Numbered from the stretch's first letter, positions 51,837 to 64,000 are shown. The stretch: 64,000 nucleotides of DNA from an uncultured Clostridia bacterium (GCA_947589475.1 CANQBO010000005.1:1-64000), one strand, 5' to 3'. Notes: generated by a model from the sequence alone, not told the origin. Numbers and translations: made by a program.

Positions 51837-52730
51837 GTCGAGCAATTCTTTATTACACAAACGAGCGCTTAAACGCCGTTTTTGAGTATGTAAACCGTGG
51901 TTTATGCGATTTCTGCATGCGCGCTTTATTCGCGTCCAAAGCTTTGGACAATAGCACGGAACTCTCTTTGACAGAGAAATATGAAAATCAAGCAAGTGCG
52001 CGCATAGTTTTACGTCTGCGCCTGAGCGCACCGAGGATATGCGTTGGCGACTCGGACATGGCAGACGACGGGTATAGGAAAGCTCAGACAGGGGGGTGTG
52101 TTTATCGCTCGGACACGGCAAGTACCGTGTATAAGTGCGCTCGGACAGGCGTTACGTTATAAGTAGGGACCCCCACCACCGCCTACGGCGGAGCCTCCCC
52201 CTATATTCACGTTTGTCTGAGCAAAATCGGGGTCCCCACGAAAAGCATTTTTCGTGGGGTAAATCAAGGGAGATGCCTACTCTCAGACAAACTTTCATTT
52301 TTATCAATTTGTGGGCATACCCCTTTACAGCGTGAGTGTAGGAACGCTCTACCTGTTTAGGGGGAGGCTCCGCGTGAAAACAAGCGGGCGTAAGCCCGCG
52401 TCCCTAAGCGCAAAAAATAGCGAGCCATGAGCATTTCTGTCCTCAAAAGCTTGCTTCTTGGCAAATGCAGAATTATGAAGCGTACATTTTTTGCGCGCTA
52501 AATTCAAAGCATGTCTGAGCCTCTAAGGGGTCCCCACAAAATTACATAGTGATTTTGCGGGGTAAATGGGCGGTGTGCCCTTATCGCCCTTACTTTGTAA
52601 TGGGCGCTGGTCCCGAGCAAATGCAAGCGGGTGGTGGGGGTCACAGTATATGGACACTCAGACAATGCGTGTCGCATAATAAAAGAACGTACGAGCCGGA
52701 GTTACGAAAAATAAAAACAATACTCAGACA

Positions 52731-52938
52731 AAGGAAAACGTAAATTTCAAACTCTTCCGCAGGAGTTTGGCGCTTGCAGACATTCAAAAAAACGCGAGCG
52801 ACGGCAAATATTTGCCGTCGCTCGCGTTTTTTAGTTTGGGTTTGCAAAGGGCAAATCGCCCTTTGCCGAGGGAGCGGGGCGAGCAGCCCTGCATGAGGCG
52901 ACGAAGTCCCTTGCCAAGGTGTGGGCGAGTAGCCCACA
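52731..52938 (-). repeat. Inverted intergenic repeat, copy B
   Basis: Reverse-complement partner of 48171-48380, with the same terminator hairpin and the CAAACTCTTCCGCAGGAG palindrome. Located downstream of gyrA. Confidence 0.85.
52786..52833. terminator. Hairpin terminator in repeat copy B (gyrA side)
   Basis: A long, nearly perfect stem of more than 20 bp (AAAAACGCGAGCGACGGCAAA with its complement) and a TAT loop; probably ends the gyrBA transcript. Confidence 0.8.
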
Positions 52939-53046
52939 TGGGTGCCTTCTATGCGGGGCGAGTCGCCCCGCATAGAAGGGTGGCACTAGCATAGGGCGGC
53001 GAATAGCCCGCATGGGGCGCGGAAATATCCGCGCGTATTCAAAGAA

Positions 53047-55605
53047 TTATTCCTCGGTTTGTGTATCCGTAGACGCGGGAGTATCGTTTTCGGCGGTTTC
53101 GGGAGTTTCGCCGTCGGGGGTCTCGCCCTCCTCGGTCTCTTCCTCGTGGGGAGTGAGCGCTATGGCTTTGACGGTCATCTTGTCGTCCTTGAGCTTCATC
53201 ACGCGCACGCCCTGCGTATTGCGGCCGATCTTGCTTATTTCCGCTCCGTTGACGCGAATTATCACGCCCGTATCGGTGATCATCATGACGTCCGTATCCT
53301 CGGGAATGACGGCGAGTCCTACGAGCGCGCCCGTCTTTTCGTTGAATACGCCCGCTCGCACGCCCTTGCCCGCTCTGCCTTGAAGCGGATATTCGTCGAT
53401 GTCGCTGCGCTTTCCAAAGCCGTTTGAGGTTACGGTGAGTATGCTGTCGCCCGCGTGTACCGCCGTGCATGCGACGAGCGTTGCGCCGTCCTTGAGGTTC
53501 ATCGCCTTGACGCCCATAGCCGTCCTGCCCATGGGTCGTATCGCGCTCTCGTGGAAGTGTATCGCATAGCCCTCGCTGCTTGCAATGAGTATCTCGCTGT
53601 CGCCGTTTGTTATCATCGCGTCAAGCAACTCGTCGTCCTCGTTGAACTTGATGGCGATCTTGCCGTTTTTCTTGATGGAGTCGTACTCCTCGAGCGGCGT
53701 CTTTTTGATGAGTCCCTTCTTTGTGGCGAGCACGAGGAATTTGCCGTCCTTCTCTTCGGGCATACGGATGATGGTCTTGATCTTTTCGCCCTGCTCGAGT
53801 TGGAGCAGGTTGACCGCCGCCCTGCCGCGGGAATTGCGCGTCGCCTCGGGAATCTCGTACGCCTTGAGCGTGAACACCTTGCCGAGCGTCGTAAAGAACA
53901 TCAGCCTCTCGTGCGTATTGGACGTGAAGATGTTCTCCACAAAGTCCTCATCCTTCGCCTTGTGCCCCGTGACGCCCATTCCGCCGCGGTGTTGAGCCTT
54001 GTACTCGCTGACGGGGATACGCTTGATGTAGCCGCTGTGAGTCATTGAAATGACAACGTCCTCCTGCTCGATGAGATCCTCTATGTCGATGTCGCCGTAG
54101 TCGTAGGTCAGCGTGGACATACGCGGAGTGTTATATTGCGCCTTTATCTCTGTGATCTCGCGAATGATGATCGCCTTGACTTCCTCGTCGCTTGAAAGCA
54201 CGAGGTTGAAATACTCTATCTGCTTCGCGAGGTCTGCAAGCTCTTGCTCTATTTTTTCCACCTCAAGTCCCGTGAGGCGTTGCAGGCGCATGTCGAGGAT
54301 CGCCGCCGCCTGTCTGTCGCTCAATGCGTACGCCTGCATCAAGTTGTTCATGGCGTCCTGACGATCGCGCGATTTTTTGAGCAATTCCACTATGGCGTCT
54401 ATATTTTCGAGCGCGATATGCAAGCCCATGAGGATATGCTGTCTCTCGAGCGCCTTTTCGAGGTCGAAGCGCGTACGGCGCACGATGACGTCCTTTTGAT
54501 GCGCGACGTAGCACTCCAGAATTTCCTTTAGGTTGAGTATGCGCGGCACACCGCCCACGAGCGCGAGCATGATCATGCTGAAGCTCGTCTGCATGGCGGT
54601 CTGCTTGTACAGCTGGTTGAGCAAAACTTGAGGATTGACGTCCTTCTTCAGCTCGATGACGATGCGCATGCCGTGACGGTCCGTCTCCTCGCGCAAGTCG
54701 CTTATGCCCTCGAGTCGCTTGTCTTTGACCTGATCCGCTATGTTCTCGATGAGTTTTGCCTTGTTGACTTGATAGGGTATCTCGGTGACGACGATACGGC
54801 TCTTGCCGTTTGGCATTTCCTCGATTTCCGCCCTTGCGCGCAGTATAGCCGCTCCTCGCCCCGTGCGATACGCCTGTTTTATGCCGTTCCTTCCCAAAAT
54901 GAGCGCGCCCGTGGGGAAGTCCGGCGCGGGAATGTAGCCGATAAGCTCGTCAATGGTGATGTCGGGATCGTTTAAAAGCGCCACAGTTGCGTCTATGACC
55001 TCGCCGAGGTTGTGGGGCGGGATAGAAGTCGCCATGCCCACCGCAATGCCGTCAGAGCCGTTTACAAGCAGATTCGGGAAGCGAGAAGGAAGCACCGTAG
55101 GCTGTTCGCGCGTGTCGTCGAAGTTGGGATAAAAATCGACGGTCTTTTTGTCGATGTCGCGTATCATCTCAAGCGCAATTTTGCTCAGCCTCGACTCCGT
55201 ATAACGGTAAGCCGCCGCGGGGTCGCCGTCCACGGATCCGAAGTTGCCGTGTCCGTCCACGAGAGGACAACGTATCGAGAAGTCCTGCGCAAGCCTGACG
55301 AGCGCGTCATACACGGAGTTGTCGCCGTGGGGATGATACTTGCCCAACACCTCGCCTACGACCATGGCGCACTTCCTGTACGGCTTGTCGGGGGTGAGAC
55401 CCAGCTCGCTCATGGCGTAAAGTATGCGCCTGTGCACGGGCTTCAATCCGTCGCGCACGTCGGGGATAGCCCTCGACACGTTGACCGCCATAGCGTATGC
55501 GATAAAGGACTTCTTCAGCTCTCCGTTTATCTCGACGTCCTTGACCGTCGAGTCCGCGATATGCTTTATATATTCGTTGTTTTTGTCATCTCTGATGTTC
55601 GCCAT
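53047..55605 (-). CDS. gyrA: DNA gyrase subunit A
   Basis: An 852-residue type II topoisomerase subunit. The N-terminal breakage-reunion domain has the active-site Tyr135 in [10 protein letters not shown]. The C-terminal beta-pinwheel carries the gyrase box variant [10 protein letters not shown] (normally QRRGGxG), which supports gyrase over topoisomerase IV. In the resistance-determining region ([10 protein letters not shown]) the residue at the position of E. coli Ser83 is Asn96. It pairs with GyrB to introduce negative supercoils. It lies 10 bp downstream of gyrB, co-transcribed. The C-terminal tail is Thr/Glu/Pro-rich and acidic. Confidence 0.97.
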   Translation of the reverse strand: MANIRDDKNNEYIKHIADSTVKDVEINGELKKSFIAYAMAVNVSRAIPDVRDGLKPVHRRILYAMSELGLTPDKPYRKCAMVVGEVLGKYHPHGDNSVYDALVRLAQDFSIRCPLVDGHGNFGSVDGDPAAAYRYTESRLSKIALEMIRDIDKKTVDFYPNFDDTREQPTVLPSRFPNLLVNGSDGIAVGMATSIPPHNLGEVIDATVALLNDPDITIDELIGYIPAPDFPTGALILGRNGIKQAYRTGRGAAILRARAEIEEMPNGKSRIVVTEIPYQVNKAKLIENIADQVKDKRLEGISDLREETDRHGMRIVIELKKDVNPQVLLNQLYKQTAMQTSFSMIMLALVGGVPRILNLKEILECYVAHQKDVIVRRTRFDLEKALERQHILMGLHIALENIDAIVELLKKSRDRQDAMNNLMQAYALSDRQAAAILDMRLQRLTGLEVEKIEQELADLAKQIEYFNLVLSSDEEVKAIIIREITEIKAQYNTPRMSTLTYDYGDIDIEDLIEQEDVVISMTHSGYIKRIPVSEYKAQHRGGMGVTGHKAKDEDFVENIFTSNTHERLMFFTTLGKVFTLKAYEIPEATRNSRGRAAVNLLQLEQGEKIKTIIRMPEEKDGKFLVLATKKGLIKKTPLEEYDSIKKNGKIAIKFNEDDELLDAMITNGDSEILIASSEGYAIHFHESAIRPMGRTAMGVKAMNLKDGATLVACTAVHAGDSILTVTSNGFGKRSDIDEYPLQGRAGKGVRAGVFNEKTGALVGLAVIPEDTDVMMITDTGVIIRVNGAEISKIGRNTQGVRVMKLKDDKMTVKAIALTPHEEETEEGETPDGETPETAENDTPASTDTQTEE

Positions 55606-55615
55606 AATTCACCTC

Positions 55616-57562
<1,947 letters not shown>

Positions 57563-58492
57563 TTATTTTATATACAATAATATAAGATTAAAAATATTAT
57601 AACATATCACGCGCGCGAATGCAACTGTTTGTACACAATTTGCGCGGGAGCACGGATCGCCGTCGCACTCCTAAGCGGACGCGAGATATGCAAGCCGGGA
57701 AACTACCTTTTGATAAATAGCGTTTAAATGATATGAAAGCGTATCTCAAGCCCCTACTTCAAAACCCGCAACGCCTATTAAAGGTTTACTTTTGAACTAT
57801 TTGCGAGCGACAAGGTCTCATTTGCGCCTTAATACGCAAGAATACACCCGAATATGTTTTTTTAGCACGCACATAACATAAACTCAAAAGCCTTATATCC
57901 TCGATAAACTTACAATAAGATTTATTGTCGTAGAGGCTTATCTTTCGGGCGGGCAATTACCGTCCTCTATCACCATTTTGCTACTAAGCCGAAAATCGTT
58001 CGAGCAAACATTATATCCTCGAAATCATGACTTTTTGCTCTTATACAACAAAAAACCTTGTATTGTAGAAACGTTTTTGCGAAAACCCCGCCCCTCTTTG
58101 CGATTTTTCGTAGGTTTTTTCATCGCATACTTGATTTTGGTGCACAACATACATCATAAGCTCCCCAAAAATCGAGAATAGCAGCTTTAAAGTCAAGACC
58201 AAATAGATAAATGGAAATGAGCATATTGCAAAAATCACGCCCGTCGTCCATAGTCGATCGCAAAATAGGCGCCGATTTTAAAGAAAAACAAGCGCGACAA
58301 CAGACATCAGGCGCACTATTGTACTAAACGTGAAACCGCATTAAAAATATCAAAATTTTGCGAAACATTTTGCATAAATTGTGACGCAGAAAAATTTGGG
58401 TGAAAGCTTCTGAAAAAAATTTGGGTCAAAGAATGCAAAGTAATTTGAGCAACCTAAAAAAGCCACTGTTTAGTAAGGTTTTCGTGGTTTAG

Positions 58493-58508
58493 AGTTTCAC
58501 GTGAAACC
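58493..58508. other. parS-like site 1
   Basis: A 16-bp palindromic AGTTTCACGTGAAACC, 14 of 16 match to the parS consensus TGTTTCACGTGAAACA; only the outermost bases differ. Confidence 0.8.
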
Positions 58509-58524
58509 GAACGACGGGTCAAAA

Positions 58525-58540
58525 TGTTTCACGTGAAACA
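58525..58540. other. parS site 2 (perfect)
   Basis: TGTTTCACGTGAAACA, an exact match to the ParB/Spo0J binding site. Its cognate parB lies at 63024-63917, 4.5 kb away. Confidence 0.95.
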
Positions 58541-58842
58541 TATATTTTGATTTATTTTTAAATCATTTACATTGATTTTGTAAAATAGCGCCACATTTTG
58601 TATTTTTAATGGAAACCAATCATTCAACAACAATTCGAGCGCAATGTCTTAGCGTTTCTGTCACGCAATTTTGCTATATCACACAAACCCGCGAAATAAA
58701 TAGTTTTCCGAAGCCTTGTCACACACCACCATTTCATACCCTGCTTTGTCATGCAAACAATAACGGCTAATGTAACCCTATTAGTTCGACTTATCTATCG
58801 CACGAAGCAAACAAGCCCTTGAATTTTGATTTAGAAAAACAG

Positions 58843-58858
58843 TGTTTCACGTGAAACG
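58843..58858. other. parS site 3
   Basis: TGTTTCACGTGAAACG, 15 of 16 match to consensus. Confidence 0.9.
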
Positions 58859-60172
58859 AACATTTTTATTTAACATAACAAAGCCAGTATGAGTCGAAAC
58901 TGTAGTTGAAAAAGTCATGTACGTACGTATGCATTTATATTATATTGCCGAAGTTTTATTGTTGAAATTTATTTCCGGATTTTAGTACTATTTTATGTTA
59001 GATTAGATTATGATCTTGAAATATTTAATACAAATTTCATGTATGTAAAATTATGAATTTGTTACTCTCCTGTTGGTAGAGGACAAAACATGCATGTAAT
59101 AGGCGATCGCCGATGCGTGGCAGGCGGCAGACAATAGAAAAAAGTAAATATCCAATATAGTCTAAAAACAATAAAATTATCCATAGATTATTTGACCGCT
59201 ATTTAAGAAAGCAACAGGTAATGCGCTTGTAAGTTTAAAAGACTGTACGCTTTCGTATATTTTTGCTTTATCGTTGTAGCGTTTATCTCGCCAAATGACA
59301 TATCCGCAACGCGCCAAACTGTATGCCCAATTCGCACCGATATGCGCCCTAAAGCGCAAACAAATGACCCGATTGCGCCAAAACCGTGGATGGGGTTATT
59401 TATAGAATAGTTGTTTCTTGACATGTTTAAATCATAAGTTTTAATTCTATCAAAATTTTGAGAGTCTGCCCATACAAATTATCGAGTGCTAAAAACAGTT
59501 TGGCTCTCTTTCATAGTATATCAAATTTACCGCCGATTTTTCATTATTGTCTTTTTTTTAGGTATTTGATCCATGTGGCTTCAACACAATTTTCCAATTT
59601 ATATATAATTTTACAAAAGTTAAACGCGGCTTCATTAGTGATTTTATAGAATCAAATTCTATTCTTACGAGGTATATCTGCTTTAGTGGTGTAGACGAAG
59701 GCGACTCTGCCTGCACGCGAGGCGCGATTTCGACGTTTTTAATGTCAGCCTCCGCTTTACAACATCATTTCTATTTGCATTTCTATATGTGCGCTTCGGA
59801 AGGGCAAGACAACATCTGTATTATATGAATTTTCACTTATTGCGTTTTCTTTCCCACATTTCCGCTCTATGTTTTCTTTTTTCCTTGTTCTCTGCTTTTT
59901 TAGTTGCTCGCTATTGCCAACATTCGTTTTTCTATGTTCGGCGAAAAGAAATTCTATGATTTAGTTTAATATTAAACTAATTTTGCCGCAAAAATAAATT
60001 CGCTTCGGTCGACTGCCTAGGCGAATTTTGCTTTTGAAATTCGCAACTTTTATATTGCGGACTTAGCGCTTTATGATGTTTTTGCCCGCTTGCTTCCTTC
60101 TAAACGCGTGAATGTGCCCTGCCGTCCCTTCGATTTTGCCGATTTTGCCGTATGCGTCAGGGGAGAGCGCGC

Positions 60173-60895
60173 CTATCTCTTGATAGGAGGCAGGGGGGAA
60201 GCTTCGCCCGTGACCGCGGCGATGATGTCGGGCAACAATTCCTCATATTTGGTCATGGCGTTTTTGACAACCTCGGGGAAGCTCATCGGGGAGCTTTCGT
60301 CCGCGCTGTCCGACACGACTTTGAGGCTGAGCAAGGGGATGCGATTGCGCTCGCACACAAGCGCAAGAGCGGCAAGCTCCATCTCGCAGATGTCGCACTC
60401 GAACTCTTCTCTAAGGCGTTTTTTCATCTTCGCGTTTGCCACGAAAACGTCTCCGCTTGCGACGGTGACCTGTCTTAGGGGCTTGCGCGTGGCGAGGAGC
60501 ACTCTGTCGATCAGCGCGCCGTCAAGATAAAAATATCTGTCCTCTTTGCCGTCGTACTGCCCGGGGACGGTGCCGTCTATCGCCGAGCTGTCAAATTGAT
60601 AGTGGCACACCCTTCTCGCAAGCAACAGATCTCCTTGCTTGAGAGACGGATCCAGCGCGCCCACAAACCCGAAGTTGAGCGCGACGTCGATGTCGAACAG
60701 ATCCTTCAACATCTGCATCATCATTGCCGAACGTATCTCGCCCACGCCTCCCGTCGCAAGATAGACGGTATGCGCGCCCAGTTGCGCTTTGCACACGTTC
60801 ACGCCCGATATGGCGCTTTGCGCGACGATGTTTCCAAGCTTGTTCAAAATGGGGAAGGTCTCTTCCGCCATAGCCGTAACAATGCCGATCCTCAT
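60173..60895 (-). CDS. mtnN: 5'-methylthioadenosine/S-adenosylhomocysteine nucleosidase-like protein
   Basis: A 240-residue phosphorylase-superfamily protein. Motifs are MRIGIVTAMAEE (N-terminal, catalytic Glu), GGVGEIRSAM, NFGFVGALDPSL, VASGDVFVAN, CEMELAALA (ribose-binding Met-Glu) and VVSDSADE with the catalytic Asp. It splits adenine from MTA and SAH, recycling methionine and removing a methylation inhibitor. Slightly divergent from classical Pfs, so futalosine or another nucleoside is possible. AAGGAGG before the start and a fitting promoter upstream. Monocistronic. Confidence 0.85.
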   Translation of the reverse strand: MRIGIVTAMAEETFPILNKLGNIVAQSAISGVNVCKAQLGAHTVYLATGGVGEIRSAMMMQMLKDLFDIDVALNFGFVGALDPSLKQGDLLLARRVCHYQFDSSAIDGTVPGQYDGKEDRYFYLDGALIDRVLLATRKPLRQVTVASGDVFVANAKMKKRLREEFECDICEMELAALALVCERNRIPLLSLKVVSDSADESSPMSFPEVVKNAMTKYEELLPDIIAAVTGEASPLPPIKR

Positions 60896-60913
60896 ATTTT
60901 TGCCTCCTTATAT

Positions 60914-60943
60914 ATAATAGCACAAATGCGCGCCCTCGCTCAA
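60914..60943 (-). promoter_or_regulatory. Promoter of the nucleosidase gene
   Basis: Reading leftward: TTGAGC (60943-60938), 18 bp, TATTAT (60919-60914), 18 bp before the ATG. Confidence 0.6.
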
Positions 60944-61035
60944 CATTTTTTGAAATTTGCGAATATTCTTCTCCCCCTCGTTGCGCCGCCTAAAAAACGA
61001 TTGCCTTTGAAGAAGCAAAATGGTACACTAAGGGT

Positions 61036-61731
61036 ATGGAAAAGCAAAACATACAACTGCTTGTCGACACTCTCGGCGCGTGGGGCATTCCCCTAAACGA
61101 CGAGAGTCTAAATGCGCTCGTTCGCTTTTACGAGCTTGTTTCGGACGCCAATTCGCGCTTCAATCTCACCGCCATTTCCGACGAGCGAGACTTTGTCATA
61201 AAACACATTCTCGACTCCGCCTCCGCCTCTCCGCTCATAGAGCGGGGCGCGCGGCTCCTCGACATAGGCGCGGGCGCGGGATTTCCTAGCTTCCCGCTTG
61301 CCGTACTGCGCAAAGATATACTCGTCACCGCCCTCGACTCCACCTCAAAAAAGATGTCCTTCCTCTCGGCAAGCGCCTCTTCTCTGGGGGTAGAAAACCT
61401 AAAGACCGTCGCGGGTCGCGCAGAGGAACAGACCTCTTTATTCGGCGCATTCGACGTCGTGACCGCGCGCGCCGTCTCCTCCCTGAATATACTTCTCGAA
61501 CTCGCCGCGCCCATGCTTAAGACGGGCGGCATTTTCATAGCCTATAAATCCGACGCTAGCGAACTCCTCGGCGCCCAAAACGCGCTGGACGCGCTAAAAA
61601 TGCGCCACATATCAACAAAAACTCTCGACATACTCGGCAACTCGCGCGCACTCCTCACGTTTGAAAAGCTCGCACCCACGCCCAAAGGCTACCCTCGTCG
61701 CTACGGCGTCATAAAAAAAGCGCCACTGTAA
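61036..61731 (+). CDS. rsmG: 16S rRNA (guanine(527)-N(7))-methyltransferase RsmG (GidB)
   Basis: A 231-residue SAM methyltransferase. It shows the family's NLTAISDERDFVIKHILDSA, the SAM motif LLDIGAGAGFPSFPLAV, LDSTSKKMSFL and VTARAVSSLNILLELA. It methylates G527 in the 530 loop of 16S rRNA. In Firmicutes rsmG commonly sits just upstream of parA and parB near the origin, as here. A weak ribosome site (TAAGGG) precedes the ATG. Confidence 0.95.
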   Translation: MEKQNIQLLVDTLGAWGIPLNDESLNALVRFYELVSDANSRFNLTAISDERDFVIKHILDSASASPLIERGARLLDIGAGAGFPSFPLAVLRKDILVTALDSTSKKMSFLSASASSLGVENLKTVAGRAEEQTSLFGAFDVVTARAVSSLNILLELAAPMLKTGGIFIAYKSDASELLGAQNALDALKMRHISTKTLDILGNSRALLTFEKLAPTPKGYPRRYGVIKKAPL

Positions 61732-62165
61732 AATCCTATGTCGGCTACTCGCCCCGCACCCTTCTTCGTAATGTTGTAAGTGGGCTACTCGCCCCGCACC
61801 CTCGGCAAGGGACTTCGTCGCCCCATGCAGGGCTACTCGCCCCGCACCCTCGGCAAGGGACTTCGTCCCCTGCACCTCAAACTAAAAAAGAGCGAATGTG
61901 GCTCTTTTTAACCCCGCAAAATCACTTCGTAATTTTGCGGGGTCCCCTTACATCGCACACATTCGCGCTTTTTAATTTTGTATGCAAGTGCCAAACTCCT
62001 GCGTGAGAGCTTGAAATATACGTTAGCTTTGTCCTAGCATATACTTCTCTGTGTCCGAGAGGTTTATCTTGTCATAGACAGGCAAGCTTGTACACTTATC
62101 GCAATTTGTGAAACAAATTGTGAAACGAGGTTGCCTTGCTTTGGAGATTGTGCTAAACTAGGTGT
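61732..62165. other. Intergenic repeats between rsmG and parA
   Basis: Contains two copies of a TACTCGCCCCGCACCCTCGG word (61746 region and 61788 region), a composite terminator (61884-61973) and a diverged relative of the 48171 repeat (AAGTGCCAAACTCCTGCG at about 61985). Confidence 0.7.
61884..61973 (+). terminator. Composite terminator after rsmG
   Basis: Outer stem AAAAAAGAGCGAATGTG with CACATTCGCGCTTTTT, enclosing an inner perfect palindrome CCCCGCAAAATCAC...GTAATTTTGCGGGG. The T-run at 61967-61971 completes it. Confidence 0.75.
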
Positions 62166-62933
62166 ATGGCAAAAGTCATTTCGTTCTCAAATCAAAAGGG
62201 CGGCGTCGGAAAGACTACGACGTGCGTCGATCTTGCCGCGTCGCTTGCGACGATGGGGAAGAGGGTGCTTGTCGTGGACTTCGACCCGCAGGGCAACGCC
62301 ACAAGCGCGTTGGGCATATTCGACAAAAAGCTGAAGGCTTCGATATATGGCGTACTGTGCGACGCGCTGTCCATCGAGGAGGCGATCATTCCTTGCAAGC
62401 CCGACGGCCTATATCTTGTCCCGTCGTCAATAGATCTCGCCGGGGCGGAGCTTGAGCTGAGCCAGATCGTGATAGGGCGAGAGCGCGTGCTCGAAGAGAG
62501 GCTGGACTCATTAAAGGACAAATTCGACCTGATATTCATAGACTGCCCGCCCTCCCTCGGTCTGCTCACCGTAAACGCGCTGACCGCCTCGGACGGAGTG
62601 CTTATCCCCATACAGTGCGAATTTTTCGCTCTGGAGGGGCTGAGCCAGATGATGAACACGGTCAAGCTTGTAAAAAAGCATCTCAACGCGTCGCTAAATG
62701 TGACGGGCGTCGTCCTCACGATGTACGACGGGCGTTCAAAGCTTTCAAAAGGCGTGCTGGAGGAAATAAGCAAATTCTTCGGCGACAAGGTGTTCGCGAC
62801 AAAGATCCCGCGCAACATACGCCTTGCGGAGGCTCCGAGCTATGGTAAACCCATAACGGAGTATGACAACCGCTGTGCGGGCGCCGTTGCCTACAGAGCG
62901 CTTGCGGCGGAGTTTTTATCGCGCGAGATGTGA
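62166..62933 (+). CDS. parA: Chromosome partitioning ATPase ParA (Soj)
   Basis: A 255-residue Walker-type ATPase. The deviant Walker A motif is QKGGVGKTT (about 10-18) with the signature first Lys; Walker A' is VLVVDFDPQGNATSALG and Walker B LIFIDCPPSLGLLTV. The chain ends at ALAAEFLSREM. It works with ParB in origin segregation and, in Bacillus-like systems, regulates DnaA. Length and lack of an N-terminal HTH are typical of the chromosomal Soj class. Directly followed by parB after 90 bp. Confidence 0.96.
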   Translation: MAKVISFSNQKGGVGKTTTCVDLAASLATMGKRVLVVDFDPQGNATSALGIFDKKLKASIYGVLCDALSIEEAIIPCKPDGLYLVPSSIDLAGAELELSQIVIGRERVLEERLDSLKDKFDLIFIDCPPSLGLLTVNALTASDGVLIPIQCEFFALEGLSQMMNTVKLVKKHLNASLNVTGVVLTMYDGRSKLSKGVLEEISKFFGDKVFATKIPRNIRLAEAPSYGKPITEYDNRCAGAVAYRALAAEFLSREM

Positions 62934-63023
62934 GACGAGTGCGACATCGCATACGTTTGAAAACAAAACGGCGCCGTAAAATTGCGGCGCGACCAAAGAT
63001 CTGAAAAATAATCGGAGGATATT

Positions 63024-63917
63024 ATGGCAAAAATAAAAGGCGGCCTCGGCGCACAGGGTCTTAGCGGACTTTTCAACGACAATCAGACGAATGTATCCGT
63101 TCCCACTCCCGACGACATCCCCACCCAGGAAATAGACATCACGCTTATCGATCGCAATCCGTCTCAGCCGCGCAAGACTTTCAATGAGGACTCTCTGCGC
63201 GAGATGGCAAATTCGATCGCCGCTTACGGGGTGTTGCAACCTCTGCTTCTTGTCAAGACGGAGGGCGGCAGATACCTTATCATCGCGGGGGAGAGGCGTT
63301 TCCGCGCAAGTCTCCTCGCGGGATTGAAAAAAGTGCCCGCGATCGTGAGGGAGTTGTCTCCTCAACAGATACAGGAGATCTCGCTTATCGAAAACTTACA
63401 CCGTGAGGATCTCAACGCGATAGAGGCGGCGGAGGGCATGCGTGAGCTTATGGAAAGTCACGGTCTCACGCAGGAGGAAGTCGCTCAGCGCATAGGCAAG
63501 TCCCGTCCGTACGTCACAAACACGTTGAGATTGCTCCAACTCCCGAAGGAAGTGATGGATCTCGTCCGCTCGGGCGAGCTATCCCCGGGACACGCGCGCT
63601 CGCTCATATCCGTCGACGACAAGGCTGTGCTCATCGATATGGCGAAAAAGGCGGTACAGCGCAAAATGTCCGTGCGCGAACTTGAGCAAGAGGTGCGACT
63701 TTATTTCACGCGCAAATCAAATGTAGGCGGCCCGCGCAAGAGGATACAAAGCCCCGAGATACGCGAGATGCTCAACGATATGAAACGCGTTTTCGCGACA
63801 AAAGTAAAACTGCGCGGCAACGAGTCCAAGGGCAGGATAACCATCGACTACTTCACCGCGGACGACTTAAACCGCATCTACGCGCTCGTACAGCAGCTTA
63901 AACAGTTCAAAGACTGA
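63024..63917 (+). CDS. parB: Chromosome partitioning protein ParB (Spo0J)
   Basis: A 297-residue ParB. N-terminal GGLGAQGLSGLF, the CTP-binding/ParB box (IDRNPSQPRKTFNEDSLREM, then YLIIAGERRFRAS), the HTH that reads parS (LTQEEVAQRIGKSRPYVTNTL) and a C-terminal dimerisation domain ending LVQQLKQFKD. It loads at parS (58493-58858 here), slides with CTP and recruits SMC. GGAGG lies 8 bp before the ATG. Confidence 0.97.
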   Translation: MAKIKGGLGAQGLSGLFNDNQTNVSVPTPDDIPTQEIDITLIDRNPSQPRKTFNEDSLREMANSIAAYGVLQPLLLVKTEGGRYLIIAGERRFRASLLAGLKKVPAIVRELSPQQIQEISLIENLHREDLNAIEAAEGMRELMESHGLTQEEVAQRIGKSRPYVTNTLRLLQLPKEVMDLVRSGELSPGHARSLISVDDKAVLIDMAKKAVQRKMSVRELEQEVRLYFTRKSNVGGPRKRIQSPEIREMLNDMKRVFATKVKLRGNESKGRITIDYFTADDLNRIYALVQQLKQFKD

Positions 63918-63940
63918 CTCACCGTTTGAAAATAATTTTG

Positions 63941-63976
63941 AAAACACCGTTTGAGCCTATGTCAAACGGTGTTTTT
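63941..63976 (+). terminator. Terminator after parB
   Basis: A 14-bp stem AAAACACCGTTTGA/TCAAACGGTGTTTT around a GCCTATG loop, ending in a T-run. Preceded by a single CACCGTTTGAAAA word that partly repeats the arm. Confidence 0.88.
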
Positions 63977-64000
63977 ATTCTCATTGTTTCTTGATTTCTT

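Larger units (their letters stand above)
51237..53046. other. Long intergenic region with one small ORF and repeats
   Basis: About 1.8 kb. Only the 50-residue ORF at 51684-51836 looks coding. From about 51900 it holds repeat words and palindromes related to 48170-49358 and copy B of the inverted repeat. Confidence 0.65.

Noticed and set aside
48171..52938. Insertion sequence or composite transposon bounded by the inverted repeats
   Set aside because: No transposase or target-site duplication is visible, and relatives of the repeat occur singly elsewhere in the window next to terminators.

Overview
The window reads as a piece of a Firmicutes (Clostridia-type) chromosome carrying a large integrated mobile element. 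Evidence for the lineage is the gene order dnaG-rpoD-trmK-Nif3-zinc ribbon, a DUF3794/SipL-like spore-coat type protein, consensus parS sites beside parA/parB, and AGGAGG ribosome sites. The host part (about 28-64 kb) is GC-rich with GCG-rich codons; the element (1 to about 27.6 kb) is visibly more AT-rich. A gut anaerobe related to Christensenellales-like Clostridia is my guess from the surface proteins and glycosidases, not something the sequence proves.

Left part (1-27.6 kb), mobile element. A rightward operon (342-6851) carries small unknown proteins, an ArdC-type antirestriction protein, a PcfK/AcrIIA9-like protein fused to a MutS-I-like domain, and PcfJ. Three small leftward genes follow, then a 2007-residue lipoprotein built of InlB-type repeats, a DnaJ-like cysteine-rich cassette and BspA-type leucine-rich repeats. 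Just upstream of that lipoprotein lies a 100-bp segment with a good promoter pointing away from it, bounded by 29-bp inverted repeats and adjoined by a tyrosine recombinase gene. I read this as an invertible promoter switch (phase variation) in the OFF orientation. From 15.1 to 24.3 kb a compact leftward operon encodes, in transcription order, an HTH regulator, small proteins, a possible ssDNA-binding protein, three membrane-anchored exported proteins, a 49-residue membrane peptide, a membrane ATPase and an HUH Rep. This is the gene set of a filamentous phage (inovirus), with two large hairpins in the intergenic region after rep. A LexA/S24-type repressor, a structured leader with a tiny ORF, an Xis-like protein and a second tyrosine integrase complete the element. 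The integrase abuts tRNA-Arg(CCU), its likely attachment site; a truncated second tRNA-Arg lies 180 bp further on.

Middle part (28-48 kb), host functions: a GH27 alpha-galactosidase-like enzyme with an inserted domain, a deoxyinosine glycosylase, LacZ, the dnaG-rpoD macromolecular-synthesis operon, a CsoR-controlled copper operon (csoR-copA-HMA protein) with an operator inside a perfect promoter, dUTPase, a Nudix hydrolase, a pyridoxamine-kinase-like protein, a DUF3794 protein and an MscS channel.

Right part (48-64 kb): repeat-rich intergenic DNA (near-identical inverted copies of about 207 bp, an 83-bp tandem repeat) around a multi-PepSY lipoprotein; gyrA and gyrB running left; a 2.6-kb gene-free, AT-rich region with three parS sites; then a nucleosidase, rsmG, parA and parB. 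Divergent gyrBA versus rsmG-parAB around the parS cluster suggests the chromosome origin region is nearby, although I see no DnaA-box cluster.
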